DNA of 64,000 nt. Origin: Nocardia speluncae NBRC 108251. GTDB lineage: Bacteria > Actinomycetota > Actinomycetes > Mycobacteriales > Mycobacteriaceae. The notes below the pieces were generated by a model. That model was not told where the DNA came from. It searched no databases and worked only from the letters and a program-made list of their open reading frames with translations. Shown here piece after piece: positions 26,233 to 34,550 of the stretch; the first letter of the stretch is position 1; every line of letters begins with the position of its first letter. The position numbers and the translations under genes are program-made. The stretch is from the NCBI RefSeq assembly GCF_001613245.1, contig NZ_BDBZ01000033.1:62001-126000 (forward strand), read 5' to 3'.

Positions 26233-26619
26233 GTGCTCACCCGCCGCTCCGCCCCGGCGCTGCGCTTGTCGAACGCTGCGGATACGGAATCCGAAACGCG
26301 CACGCTGGAGGCGCTGTCGCAGCTGCTCGCCCTGTCGATCGACGACGCGATGCTGGAACGGATCGTTACTCGACTGTCCATCACATTCCCCTGGGCAGAT
26401 CTCCTGCCTGCGCACGTCCGCCCGGATTTTGTCGCCGAGTTCCTGAACATCGCGCGAGCCTGCCTCGCTGTGGGCCGTTTCGACCGGCTCACGATCACCC
26501 TCGAAGCATGGAAGAGCACCGCCGAGGCGTACGCGGATCCGGCTGTAGCCGTCGATGCCTCAGATCTGCACTACTTCGACGCCCCCGAGGCCGTTCCGGA
26601 CCCGCGGACCGGCGAGTGA
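26233..26619 (+). CDS. putative antitoxin of a RelE-like pair
   Basis: A 128-residue protein, start GTG 26233, with a helical acidic N-terminal half (SETRTLEALSQLLALSIDD) and a region LTITLEAWKSTAEAYADPA that recalls small actinobacterial proteins preceding RelE-like genes. Its stop overlaps the next start (GTGA). No DNA-binding motif is obvious. It is called an antitoxin only because of the overlap and the nature of the next gene. Just upstream (26143-26232) lies non-coding sequence that may be a remnant of another reading frame. Confidence 0.5.
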   Translation: MLTRRSAPALRLSNAADTESETRTLEALSQLLALSIDDAMLERIVTRLSITFPWADLLPAHVRPDFVAEFLNIARACLAVGRFDRLTITLEAWKSTAEAYADPAVAVDASDLHYFDAPEAVPDPRTGE

Positions 26620-26975
26620 GCAAGAACCGCGATGTTCCCCGACCGCTGAAACGCTCCGAATACGCCATCACCTTCATCTCCCGCGAGGCACAGAAGGGCT
26701 GGACGGATTGTCTGACGATGGCGCGCAACGCAACCGTCGATGCCTGGGACACGCTGACCACACAGCCGACGACAGAATCCCTACGGCTCTACCGGTTGCG
26801 GGGCGATCTGCGCTACGGCACGTATCGGGGACAAACCTTCGAGCGGTACCAATACAAACTCACCGACGGCGCACGCATCTGGTATTTCGTCGAGCCCGGG
26901 GCCAAGGGTGCGAAATGCGCAGGGATAATTCTTCTGGAACGCTGCACACCCGCGCATCCGAAGGAGACCGAATGA
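26616..26975 (+). CDS. RelE/HigB-like toxin candidate
   Basis: A 119-residue basic protein with the pattern of the RelE/ParE superfamily: a helical N-terminus (TFISREAQKGWTDCLTMARN), then strands with RLYRLRGDLRYGTYRGQTFERYQYKLTDGARIWYFVE and a C-terminal IILLERCTPAHPKETE. Such proteins cut mRNA on the ribosome. The GTG start overlaps the upstream gene, giving a two-gene toxin-antitoxin layout. It is convergent with the secreted protein at 26988, with only 12 bases between the stops. Confidence 0.65.
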   Translation: MSKNRDVPRPLKRSEYAITFISREAQKGWTDCLTMARNATVDAWDTLTTQPTTESLRLYRLRGDLRYGTYRGQTFERYQYKLTDGARIWYFVEPGAKGAKCAGIILLERCTPAHPKETE

Positions 26976-26987
26976 CCCGGGACCGGG

Positions 26988-28409
26988 TCAGCGGATGCGC
27001 ATGATGCCGGTGATGGTGCCCTGCCAGAGTTCGCCGTTCGTCGTTGTCAGGCCGGCCATCTGGAGGGTGTCGGCGACGATGGTGGCCGACATCGGTTGTT
27101 TGGCGGTGACTTCACCAGTGGTGGGATCGATGACCCCGTAGGCGTAGCCGTCCAGCGGGGTGGTCAGGCCGAGGCCGAGCCGGAGGACCGTGTAGATATT
27201 GCCGTCGGCGGCGGACAGTTTCGGTACCGCCGCGCTGCGGACATCGTTTTCCCACACGGTGTGGCAGCCCTGGTCGTCGATATCGACGCGCGTCATCCCG
27301 CCGGAGAACGGCGCGATGGCGGGTTCGGCGGGGCCGGCGTCGTCGGGGACCGTCGGGTACGGGTAGCCGTAGGTGCTCGCCACGAACACCGAACGGCCGA
27401 TCCCGATGGGCGAATTCTCGCTGCCGGGGCCGCCTTCGGTGAGTACGGGCCGGTTGCAGACGAGTTCACCGGTGCCGGCGCGGTAGACCAGCAGATGGAC
27501 CTGGTCGTCGGCGTTGTCGACGATCGTGAGGTATTCGGTGCCGTCGCCGGGGCCGAAGTAGGTGGGAGTCGAGCCGGTCCCCCAGCTGAGCTGGCCCGGT
27601 TTCCGGGCCGGGCCACGATCGTAGGCGGCGCGCCACTTCACATTCGGGGCACCGGATTCGCCGGCGGCGAATTCGTACAGTGCGTGGGTGGTCGCGACGG
27701 CCACACCATCAGGTGCCGCCGAGATGCTGTTGGCCACTCGCTCGCCCGCCGGCAGTTGATGGGTGTTCACCGCCCCGTTGCGCGTAACCTTGCCGACCAA
27801 CCCCGCGCCGGTGGCGAACCAGACATTGCCCGTCCAGTCCGGTACCAGACCGGTGACTGCGTCGCCCGCCGGTATCGCCGCAGTCAGATCGGTGTTCTCG
27901 GCTACTGTCAGCCCCCATTTGCCGGAGGCGTCACGATTGTGCGCAATCCGCAGCAGCCGCCGCTCCCCGTCGACGACCACCAAGCGGTTCTCGTTGTCGA
28001 GATAGGCATAGACACCGCCCAGCAGACTGCCCTTGGTGAGACTCATCTTCGCGGCCGCCGGACCGATGGGACCTTTCGCGGGATCGAACAGATAGACGGT
28101 GGGCGCGCGATCGATGATCGCCGTGCACAGCGCGACGATCATTCCGTCCGCCCCTTGCAGAATCGTGGGGCAGGCCGCCGCCATCGGATCACCGGCGGGC
28201 ACCACCAGGTCCGCGCCCGGTCCGGCTAGTGGAGTCACGTCCGATGAACCCGCGTCGCCGTGCATGGTCGCGGTGCCGAGCGGACCCAGATGTGGATTCG
28301 CCGGCCCCAGCGGACCCCAGTTCGGCACGGCACTCGCCGGTACCGCGGTCAGTGCGAGCGCGATGGCGAGCACCGGCAGCGCTCGCACAACGGAACGGGC
28401 AGTACGCAT
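26988..28409 (-). CDS. secreted beta-propeller-like protein with KstR box
   Basis: A 473-residue exported protein: a signal peptide at residues 1-27 (ALALTAVPASA), then repeated short strand motifs with WFATGAGLVGKVTRNGAV, YEFAAGES, VNLIV-like and VYLFDPAKGPIG segments spaced as in beta-propeller (NHL/SMP30-like) proteins. Cysteines occur sparsely and no catalytic motif is clear. A perfect KstR box lies 14 bases upstream of the ATG, so it is probably induced with steroid uptake genes. A role in binding or processing sterols outside the membrane is my inference; I do not recognise a characterised homologue. Confidence 0.7.
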   Translation of the reverse strand: MRTARSVVRALPVLAIALALTAVPASAVPNWGPLGPANPHLGPLGTATMHGDAGSSDVTPLAGPGADLVVPAGDPMAAACPTILQGADGMIVALCTAIIDRAPTVYLFDPAKGPIGPAAAKMSLTKGSLLGGVYAYLDNENRLVVVDGERRLLRIAHNRDASGKWGLTVAENTDLTAAIPAGDAVTGLVPDWTGNVWFATGAGLVGKVTRNGAVNTHQLPAGERVANSISAAPDGVAVATTHALYEFAAGESGAPNVKWRAAYDRGPARKPGQLSWGTGSTPTYFGPGDGTEYLTIVDNADDQVHLLVYRAGTGELVCNRPVLTEGGPGSENSPIGIGRSVFVASTYGYPYPTVPDDAGPAEPAIAPFSGGMTRVDIDDQGCHTVWENDVRSAAVPKLSAADGNIYTVLRLGLGLTTPLDGYAYGVIDPTTGEVTAKQPMSATIVADTLQMAGLTTTNGELWQGTITGIMRIR

Positions 28410-28422
28410 GATGGCATATTAG

Positions 28423-28436
28423 TGAAACCCGTTCTA
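28423..28436. promoter_or_regulatory. KstR operator upstream of the secreted propeller-like protein
   Basis: TGAAACCCGTTCTA matches all eight fixed positions of the KstR motif TnnAACnnGTTnnA. It lies 14 bases upstream of the 26988-28409 start and 65 bases beyond the end of the kshA-linked gene. Confidence 0.8.
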
Positions 28437-28500
28437 GTTCGGCGGGAATCGCATCATCTCGGTACCGTCCGGCCGAAAAGGTGCAGGCGGCGCCGGGCCG

Positions 28501-28830
28501 CTACTCCGGGACGTCGAGCACGCCCTCGTCGACGGCCCATTTGATCGTCTTCTGCAAACGTTCGCAGGTGTCCGGGCGCCCCGGGCCGCGCCCTTTGGCG
28601 CTGATCTCGGCGAAGACCGGGCACTGGGCGGCCGGATCGCCGGTCCACTGCACCGAGGTCTGCCGGGAACTGCTCTTACGGACCAGCACCTCGGTATGGC
28701 AGGTCTGACACCGCAACGGCGTCAGACCTTCCTCCAGGTACCGCTCCCGGTCCACGACCGTCTGGGCCCGCACCGCGTCCCGCCGCGCGGGCTGATCGGC
28801 GAAGTCGGGTGCTTTCGCCCAGCTGGGCAT
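28501..28830 (-). CDS. small CxxC protein paired with kshA (Rv3527-like)
   Basis: A 109-residue soluble protein beginning MPSWAKAPDF. It has a CQTC pair, then two single cysteines (CPVF and DTCERL), which could bind a metal. The ATG at 28830 lies one base after the kshA stop, so the two are translated from one message. In M. tuberculosis a small conserved gene, Rv3527, lies next to kshA as well; its function is not known to me. A role in KshA assembly or electron transfer is plausible but unproven. Confidence 0.65.
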   Translation of the reverse strand: MPSWAKAPDFADQPARRDAVRAQTVVDRERYLEEGLTPLRCQTCHTEVLVRKSSSRQTSVQWTGDPAAQCPVFAEISAKGRGPGRPDTCERLQKTIKWAVDEGVLDVPE

Positions 28831-28831
28831 G

Positions 28832-30043
28832 TCAGACTCCCGCCTCCGCTTGGTCGGCGTCCGCGGCCTCTTCTTCCCGCTTACGCCGCAGATTCTCGTC
28901 GACCTCGGCCTGCCAGGCTTCATTCGCCTTGGTCGTATCGACCTCGAACTCGAAGCGCTGGGTCATCTTGTCGGTCACCTCGGCGGCGTCGACGTAGAAC
29001 TGCTCGTACCAGCGCCGCAGCTGGTAGACCGGGCCATCCTCCTCGCAGAGCAGCGGATTCTCGACCTTGGACTTGTGCTTCCAGATCTCCACATCCTGCA
29101 AGAAGCCGTCGCCGAAGAAATCGGCCATGGTCATCGCCAGTTTCTGCGCGGTATCGTCGTCGAGGCCCTTCGGCTTCTCGACGGTCAGACCCCACTGCAG
29201 CATGAACGAATCCTGCGACACCGGGTAGTGGCAGTTGATCAGGTTGACCGTGATCTCGTAGCCGCCGTAGCTGTTGACCAGCGGGTTGATCATGTAGGAC
29301 GGCCCGAAGTACGAGGCCTCCGATTTCAGAAGCTGGTCACCGGCGTACTTGGCGCCCATCCCGATATCGGGACGCCCCTTGGTCTCCAGGAACTGGGTGG
29401 CGACATGCCCCTCGAAAACGTTCTTGAAGTAGGTGGGGAAGGCGTAGTGGATATAGAAGAAGTGGGCCATATCCACCACGTTGTCGATGATCTCGCGGCA
29501 GTTCGCGCCCTCGATCAGCAACGAGTTCCAGGTCCACTGCGTCCAGCCGCTGTCGAGTTCCTCGACCGGATTGCCGTCGGCATCGGTGTACGGGCCCTCG
29601 ATATGCGGGATAGTCACCTCGGGCGGCGGCTCGTTGCCCTCGTGGTCGTGCCAGACGAAGAGCTGACCGTTCCGTTCCAGGGTGGTCCAGCGCCGTGTCC
29701 GTGCCAGCGGCGGCACCCGCCGACCGTACGGAATGGAGGTGCATTTACCGTTCGCACCCCACCGCCAGTCATGGAACGGGCAGGCGATGTCGTCGCCCTT
29801 CACCTCGCCCATGCTGAGGTCGCCACCCATATGACGGCAGTAGCCGTCGAGTGCGTGCAATTCGTCGTTACTGTCGGCCCAGATCACGAGCTTGGTGCCG
29901 AATGCCTGAACCGAATGCGGTTTGCCGTCCCGGAAACTCTGCGCCAGGCCCAGGCAATGCCATCCACGCGCGTACCGGGTGGGGGCCGAACCGACGTCGA
30001 GCTCCCGCACCTTCGCACCACCGCTTGCCGGGGTTACTGCCAT
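28832..30043 (-). CDS. kshA: 3-ketosteroid 9alpha-hydroxylase, oxygenase subunit
   Basis: A 403-residue Rieske oxygenase. The 2Fe-2S ligands are Cys69/His71 (CRHMGG) and Cys88/His91 (CPFHDW). The mononuclear iron ligands are His194, His199 and Asp317, with Asn188 nearby, each 13 residues further on than in M. tuberculosis KshA. It hydroxylates C9 of androstadienedione, which makes ring B open. The reductase KshB is not in the window. It is divergent from hsaA with a KstR box 24 bases upstream of its start. Confidence 0.96.
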   Translation of the reverse strand: MAVTPASGGAKVRELDVGSAPTRYARGWHCLGLAQSFRDGKPHSVQAFGTKLVIWADSNDELHALDGYCRHMGGDLSMGEVKGDDIACPFHDWRWGANGKCTSIPYGRRVPPLARTRRWTTLERNGQLFVWHDHEGNEPPPEVTIPHIEGPYTDADGNPVEELDSGWTQWTWNSLLIEGANCREIIDNVVDMAHFFYIHYAFPTYFKNVFEGHVATQFLETKGRPDIGMGAKYAGDQLLKSEASYFGPSYMINPLVNSYGGYEITVNLINCHYPVSQDSFMLQWGLTVEKPKGLDDDTAQKLAMTMADFFGDGFLQDVEIWKHKSKVENPLLCEEDGPVYQLRRWYEQFYVDAAEVTDKMTQRFEFEVDTTKANEAWQAEVDENLRRKREEEAADADQAEAGV

Positions 30044-30066
30044 CGCGATTCCTCCTCCTGCTGTAC

Positions 30067-30080
30067 TAGAACACGTTACA
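30067..30080. promoter_or_regulatory. KstR operator for kshA
   Basis: TAGAACACGTTACA matches all eight fixed positions of TnnAACnnGTTnnA and is 24 bases from the kshA start. Confidence 0.88.
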
Positions 30081-30170
30081 AAACTGGCGCCCCGAACGCC
30101 AGCCTATTCGCGTCACTTCCAGCACAAGTCCCATTTCGGCCGCATACAGACACCGGTTCTCGACATGAAC

Positions 30171-30184
30171 AAGAACCTGTTCTA
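30171..30184. promoter_or_regulatory. KstR operator for hsaA
   Basis: AAGAACCTGTTCTA matches seven of eight fixed positions of the KstR motif and contains perfect AGAAC/GTTCT arms. It is 74 bases upstream of hsaA, so the two divergent units have separate boxes. Confidence 0.8.
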
Positions 30185-30257
30185 GTCTCAGAGGTAAATT
30201 CTGCGGTGAGCAGATAACTACCGGTTAGCAAACGACCAGGCAGGAGCAGGGCCGGAG

Positions 30258-31421
30258 ATGACGCGAGATGTGACCGAACGGGTCGAAGCGCTATTGCCCA
30301 CGCTGCGCGCCCGCGCACAGGAAGCCGAAGATCTTCGGCAGATTCCCGACGAATCGATCAAAGACCTGCAGGAAGCCGGATTCTTCCGGCTGTTGCAGCC
30401 CAAGCAGTGGGGTGGGCTGGCGGCCGACCCGGTCGTCTTCTACGACACGGTCCGCAAAATCGCGAGCGCCTGCGGTTCCACCGGCTGGGTGGCCGGGATC
30501 ATCGGCGTGCACAACTGGCATCTGGCCCTCTTCGGCCAGCAAGCCCAGGAAGAGGTCTGGGGTGAGGACACCGATGTGCGGATCTCCTCCTCCTACGCGC
30601 CGATGGGCGCGGGCACCGTGGTCGACGGCGGATACCAGGTCAGCGGATCCTGGGCCTGGTCGTCGGGTTCGGGTCACGCCGACTGGACCTTCGTCGGCGG
30701 ACCGGTGATCAAGAACGGCAAGCCGGTGGATTTCGGCAGCTTCCTGATCCCGCGCTCGGAGTACGAGATCGACGACGTGTGGAACGTGGTCGGGCTGCGC
30801 GGCACCGGATCCAACACCCTCGTGGTGAAGGACGTTTTCGTGCCCACACACCGGTTCCTGAGCTACAAGACCATGAACGACCTGACGTCGCCGGGTCTGG
30901 AGCGCAACACCGATCCGGTCTACAAGATGCCGTGGGGCACCATCCACCCCACCACCATCTCCGCGCCGATCGTCGGTATGGCCTACGGCGCCTACGAGGC
31001 GCACGTCGAGCACCAGGGCAAGCGTGTCCGCGCCGCCTACGCCGGCGAAAAAGCCAAGGAGGATCCGTTCACCAAGGTGCGGATCGCCGAGGCGTCCAGC
31101 GATATCGACGCCGCGTGGCGGCAGCTGTCGGGCAATGTCGCCGACGAGTACGCACTGCTGCTCGAAGGTAAGGAAATCCCGTTCGACCTGCGGGTCCGTG
31201 CCCGGCGCGACCAGGTCCGCGCGACCGGACGGGCCATCACCTCGATCGACAAACTGTTCGAGAGCTCCGGCGCCACCGCCCTGGTCAACGGCACCCCGCT
31301 GCAGCGGTTCTGGCGCGACGCGCACGCCGGCCGGGTGCACGCCTCCAACGATCCGGAGCGCGCCTACCTCATGTACGGCACCCACGAGTTCGGCCTGCCG
31401 GTTTCGGACGGGATGGTGTGA
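30258..31421 (+). CDS. hsaA: flavin-dependent 3-HSA monooxygenase, oxygenase component
   Basis: A 387-residue acyl-CoA-dehydrogenase-fold monooxygenase with GSTGWVAGIIGVHNWHLALF, SGSWAWSSGSGHADW and GLRGTGSNTLVV motifs typical of the group D flavin monooxygenases. It hydroxylates the aromatic ring of 3-HSA at C4 with reduced flavin supplied by HsaB. It leads the hsaA-hsaD-hsaC-hsaB unit, in the same order as in M. tuberculosis, and overlaps hsaD. Confidence 0.95.
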   Translation: MTRDVTERVEALLPTLRARAQEAEDLRQIPDESIKDLQEAGFFRLLQPKQWGGLAADPVVFYDTVRKIASACGSTGWVAGIIGVHNWHLALFGQQAQEEVWGEDTDVRISSSYAPMGAGTVVDGGYQVSGSWAWSSGSGHADWTFVGGPVIKNGKPVDFGSFLIPRSEYEIDDVWNVVGLRGTGSNTLVVKDVFVPTHRFLSYKTMNDLTSPGLERNTDPVYKMPWGTIHPTTISAPIVGMAYGAYEAHVEHQGKRVRAAYAGEKAKEDPFTKVRIAEASSDIDAAWRQLSGNVADEYALLLEGKEIPFDLRVRARRDQVRATGRAITSIDKLFESSGATALVNGTPLQRFWRDAHAGRVHASNDPERAYLMYGTHEFGLPVSDGMV

Positions 31422-32299
31422 TGACCTCGACCGCCGAACTCACCTACGAGTCCACCTCGAAGTTCGCGCAGGTCCGGCCGGATCTGAAACTGCACTATCA
31501 CGAGGCCGGGGTCGGTAACGGCCCCACCATCGTGCTGCTGCACGGCGGCGGGCCGGGTGCGTCGTCCTGGTCGAACTTCTCCCGCAATATCCCGGTGCTG
31601 GCCCGCGATTTCCACGTGATCGCCGTGGACCAGCCGGGATACGGGCAGTCCGACAAGCCCACCGAGCATCCGCAGTACTTCGCGCACAGCGCGTCGGCGC
31701 TGAAGGATCTGCTGGACACGCTGGACATCACCGACCGTGTTCACCTGCTGGGCAATTCGCTCGGCGGCGGTGCGTCGGTGCGGTTCGCGCTCGACTATCC
31801 CGACCGGGCCGGGAAGCTGATCCTGATGGGTCCCGGCGGCCTGAGCACAAACCTGTTCGCACCCGACCCCACTGAAGGGGTACGGCTGCTGTCGAAGTTC
31901 ACCTATGAGCCGACGCGAGAGAACATCGAGGCGTTCCTGCGGATCATGGTGTTCGATCAGGCGCTGATCACCGACGAGCTGATCGACGAACGTTTCGAAG
32001 CAGCCAAGAAGCCGGAATCGATTGCGGCGATGCGTGCGATGGGCAAATCGTTCGCCGGTGCCGATTACGAGAAGGGCATGCTCTGGCGCGACTCGTACAA
32101 GCTGCGTCAGCCGGTACTGCTCATCTGGGGTCGCGAGGACCGGGTGAACCCGCTCGACGGTGCGCTGGTCGCGTTGAAGTCGGTTCCGCGCGCCCAGCTG
32201 CATGTCTTCGGCGGCTGCGGGCATTGGGCGCAGCTCGAGAAGTTCGCGGAATTCAACCGGCTCGCCACCGATTTCCTGCTCGGCGTCAAGGAGAAATGA
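31421..32299 (+). CDS. hsaD: meta-cleavage product hydrolase HsaD
   Basis: A 292-residue C-C bond hydrolase (alpha/beta fold) with the oxyanion motif HGGGPG (41-46), nucleophile Ser113 in GNSLGG, Asp in WGREDRVNP and His in GGCGHW. It splits the HsaC ring-cleavage product into HHD and the HIP precursor DOHNAA. The ATG at 31421 was chosen over the GTG one codon earlier because it matches the family start (MTSTAEL). Confidence 0.96.
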   Translation: MTSTAELTYESTSKFAQVRPDLKLHYHEAGVGNGPTIVLLHGGGPGASSWSNFSRNIPVLARDFHVIAVDQPGYGQSDKPTEHPQYFAHSASALKDLLDTLDITDRVHLLGNSLGGGASVRFALDYPDRAGKLILMGPGGLSTNLFAPDPTEGVRLLSKFTYEPTRENIEAFLRIMVFDQALITDELIDERFEAAKKPESIAAMRAMGKSFAGADYEKGMLWRDSYKLRQPVLLIWGREDRVNPLDGALVALKSVPRAQLHVFGGCGHWAQLEKFAEFNRLATDFLLGVKEK

Positions 32300-32301
32300 C
32301 A

Positions 32302-33201
32302 ATGAGTATCAAGGCGCTCGGCTATATGCGCATCGAAGCCACGGATATGGCGGCTTGGCGCGAGTACGGGCTGAAAGTGCTCGGCATGATGGAAGGCTCC
32401 GGCGCGAATCCCGATGCGCTCTACCTGCGCATGGACGATTTCGCCGCGCGTCTGGTGATCGTGCCCGGCGATAAGGACCGGTTGCTGGTCTCGGGCTGGG
32501 AGGTCACCGACGGTCCGGCATTGCAGCGGCTCCGGGAAACCCTCGAAAAGGAGGGCATCCCCTACACCGAGGGCACCAAGGAAGAGCTGGACGAGCGCCG
32601 CGTCGAGGGCATGATCCGGTTCCAGGACCCCTCCGACAACACCCTCGAGGCGTTCTACGGCGCGCAGTACCTCGGCCGCCGGTTCGTCAGCCCGTACGGT
32701 CACAAGTTCGTCACCGCAGAGCAAGGCCTCGGACACGTCGTCCTGACCTGCACCGACGATGCGGCCGCACAGGCGTTCTACCAGGACATCCTCGGTTTCC
32801 GGCTGCGCGACTCCATGCGGCTACCACCGCAGATGGTGGGTCGCCCGGAGGACGGGGATCCGGCGTGGCTGCGGTTCTACGGCTGTAACCCCCGCCATCA
32901 CGCGCTGGCGTTCCTGCCGCTGCCCAACCCGACCGGCATCGTGCACCTCATGGTCGAGGTGGAGAACTCCGACGATGTCGGCCTCTGCCTGGATCGCGCG
33001 CAGCGCAAGAAGGTGAAGATGTCGGCCACCCTGGGCCGGCACATCAACGACAAGATGCTGTCGTTCTATATGAAGACCCCGGGCGGATTCGATGTCGAAT
33101 TCGGCTGTGAAGGACTGGAAGTCGAGGACCACAGCTGGATCGCGCGGGAATCCACCGCCGTGAGCCTGTGGGGACACGACTTCTCCGTGGGATTCAAGTG
33201 A
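32302..33201 (+). CDS. hsaC: extradiol dioxygenase HsaC
   Basis: A 299-residue two-domain type I extradiol dioxygenase. The iron ligands His145, His215 and Glu266 occupy the same numbers as in M. tuberculosis HsaC. It opens the catechol ring of 3,4-DHSA by meta cleavage. The ATG at 32302 is preferred over one at 32296 because AGGAG then has normal spacing. A hairpin follows the stop, before hsaB. Confidence 0.97.
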   Translation: MSIKALGYMRIEATDMAAWREYGLKVLGMMEGSGANPDALYLRMDDFAARLVIVPGDKDRLLVSGWEVTDGPALQRLRETLEKEGIPYTEGTKEELDERRVEGMIRFQDPSDNTLEAFYGAQYLGRRFVSPYGHKFVTAEQGLGHVVLTCTDDAAAQAFYQDILGFRLRDSMRLPPQMVGRPEDGDPAWLRFYGCNPRHHALAFLPLPNPTGIVHLMVEVENSDDVGLCLDRAQRKKVKMSATLGRHINDKMLSFYMKTPGGFDVEFGCEGLEVEDHSWIARESTAVSLWGHDFSVGFK

Positions 33202-33206
33202 TCCAC

Positions 33207-33241
33207 GGCCGGCCCGGTGCGATACTCGCCCCGGGCCGGCC
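33207..33241 (+). terminator. hairpin between hsaC and hsaB
   Basis: GGCCGGCCCGG (33207-33217) pairs perfectly with 33231-33241 (11-bp stem, 13-base loop). There is no T tract, so it could be an attenuator or an mRNA-stability element as well as a terminator. Confidence 0.5.
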
Positions 33242-33294
33242 GCAATCCGGCGGTCCCGCCCGCCGGCAGTTTTTCGCGAACCAGCAAGGACGGT

Positions 33295-33915
33295 ATGAAC
33301 GTGACGGCATCAGCGGATCCGGCGGACGGCGCCTCCGAAGCGGCTGCCCAGCCCGCCATCGACCCCCGGCAGTTCCGTAATACCATCGGGCAGTTCTGCA
33401 CCGGTATCACGGTGATCACCACATTCACCGACGACAACACCCCGATCGGTTTCGCCTGCCAGTCCTTCGCATCGCTGTCCCTCGACCCGCCGCTGGTTCT
33501 GTTCTGCCCGACCAAGGGCTCACGTTCCTGGGCCGCGATCGAGGCCAACGGCCGGTTCTGCGCCAACGTCCTGGCCGAGGAACAACAACCTGTCTGCGCG
33601 AAATTCGGGTCCCGCGAACCGGACAAATTCACCGGAACCGATTGGCACACATCCGAACTCGGCCTCCCCCGGCTCGACAACTCGCTGGCCACCCTCGAAT
33701 GCGAAGTGGACCGCGTGGTGGACGGCGGCGACCACTACATCGTCATCGGCCGGGTCCTGGCCATGACGGAAACCGCCGCGACGGCGAACGGCCGCCCGCT
33801 GCTGTTCTACCGGGGTCAGTACACCGCCATCGAACCGGAGAAGACCACCCCGGCCCCTTGGCGCGCCGACCTGGACGATTTCCTCACCACCACCACCCTG
33901 GACACCTGGCTCTAG
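33295..33915 (+). CDS. hsaB: flavin reductase HsaB
   Basis: A 206-residue flavin reductase of the FMN-binding split-barrel family with GQFCTGITVITT, GFACQSFASLSLDPPLVLFC and LVCE-like strands typical of HsaB/HpaC proteins. It reduces flavin with NADH and passes it to HsaA. An unordered N-terminal tail of about 20 residues (Ala/Asp rich) makes it longer than the M. tuberculosis protein. AAGGA precedes the ATG. Confidence 0.93.
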   Translation: MNVTASADPADGASEAAAQPAIDPRQFRNTIGQFCTGITVITTFTDDNTPIGFACQSFASLSLDPPLVLFCPTKGSRSWAAIEANGRFCANVLAEEQQPVCAKFGSREPDKFTGTDWHTSELGLPRLDNSLATLECEVDRVVDGGDHYIVIGRVLAMTETAATANGRPLLFYRGQYTAIEPEKTTPAPWRADLDDFLTTTTLDTWL

Positions 33916-33958
33916 TTCCGGCGACCGATCCGCTGCATCGGCCTGGACCGCAGAGCGT

Positions 33959-34534
33959 TCACGAAATCTCGCGATATTCGGCCGCGGCCAGCAGGGTTAC
34001 CGCCGCGGCGCGCGCGTGCTGCGCCGCGCGTGGACCGTCGCCCTGCACGGCGGCCGTGGCCATAGCGCCGTTGGCGAGAATCATCAGCTGATCGGCCAGC
34101 TCTGCGGGAAATGAGCATTCGGCGACGAGTTCGGCCAGGTAATCGCGCATCGCCAGTTTGTGCCGGCGGGCGATCCGGCCGATATCGTCGGAGGTACCGC
34201 CCAGTTCCCCGACAGTGTTGATGAACAGGCAGCCCCGGAACGCGGGGTCGGCGAACCATTCGAGCAGGTAGTCGAATACGGCCAGGATCCGCTCGCGCGG
34301 TGTCTCGGCCCGCGCACCCACATAGTCGGCGATGGCCGTGCGCACGTCCCGGTCGCGCTGCTCGAGCACGGCGCAGACCAGTGCGGACTTGGACGGGAAG
34401 AGCCGGTAGAGCCTTTTCAGCGGCACATTCGCGGCGTCACGGATGCTGTCCATTCCGACCGCCTGTACCCCGCGATCGTTGAACAGGCGATCGGCTGCCG
34501 CGAGCACCTGCGCCGCTTCCGTTTCCGCCGCCAC
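33959..34534 (-). CDS. TetR family regulator
   Basis: A 191-residue TetR protein with NDRGVQAVGMDSIRDAANVPLKRLYRLFPSKSAL as helix-turn-helix region and a C-terminal domain of the TetR_C_36-like type (FINTVGELGG). It is convergent with hsaB and divergent from three small genes at 34.6-36.1 kb. Two copies of a TGAGAAC-type palindrome in the gap are its likely operators. Confidence 0.88.
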   Translation of the reverse strand: MAAETEAAQVLAAADRLFNDRGVQAVGMDSIRDAANVPLKRLYRLFPSKSALVCAVLEQRDRDVRTAIADYVGARAETPRERILAVFDYLLEWFADPAFRGCLFINTVGELGGTSDDIGRIARRHKLAMRDYLAELVAECSFPAELADQLMILANGAMATAAVQGDGPRAAQHARAAAVTLLAAAEYREIS

Positions 34535-34550
34535 AGCGACCTCCTTGCGT

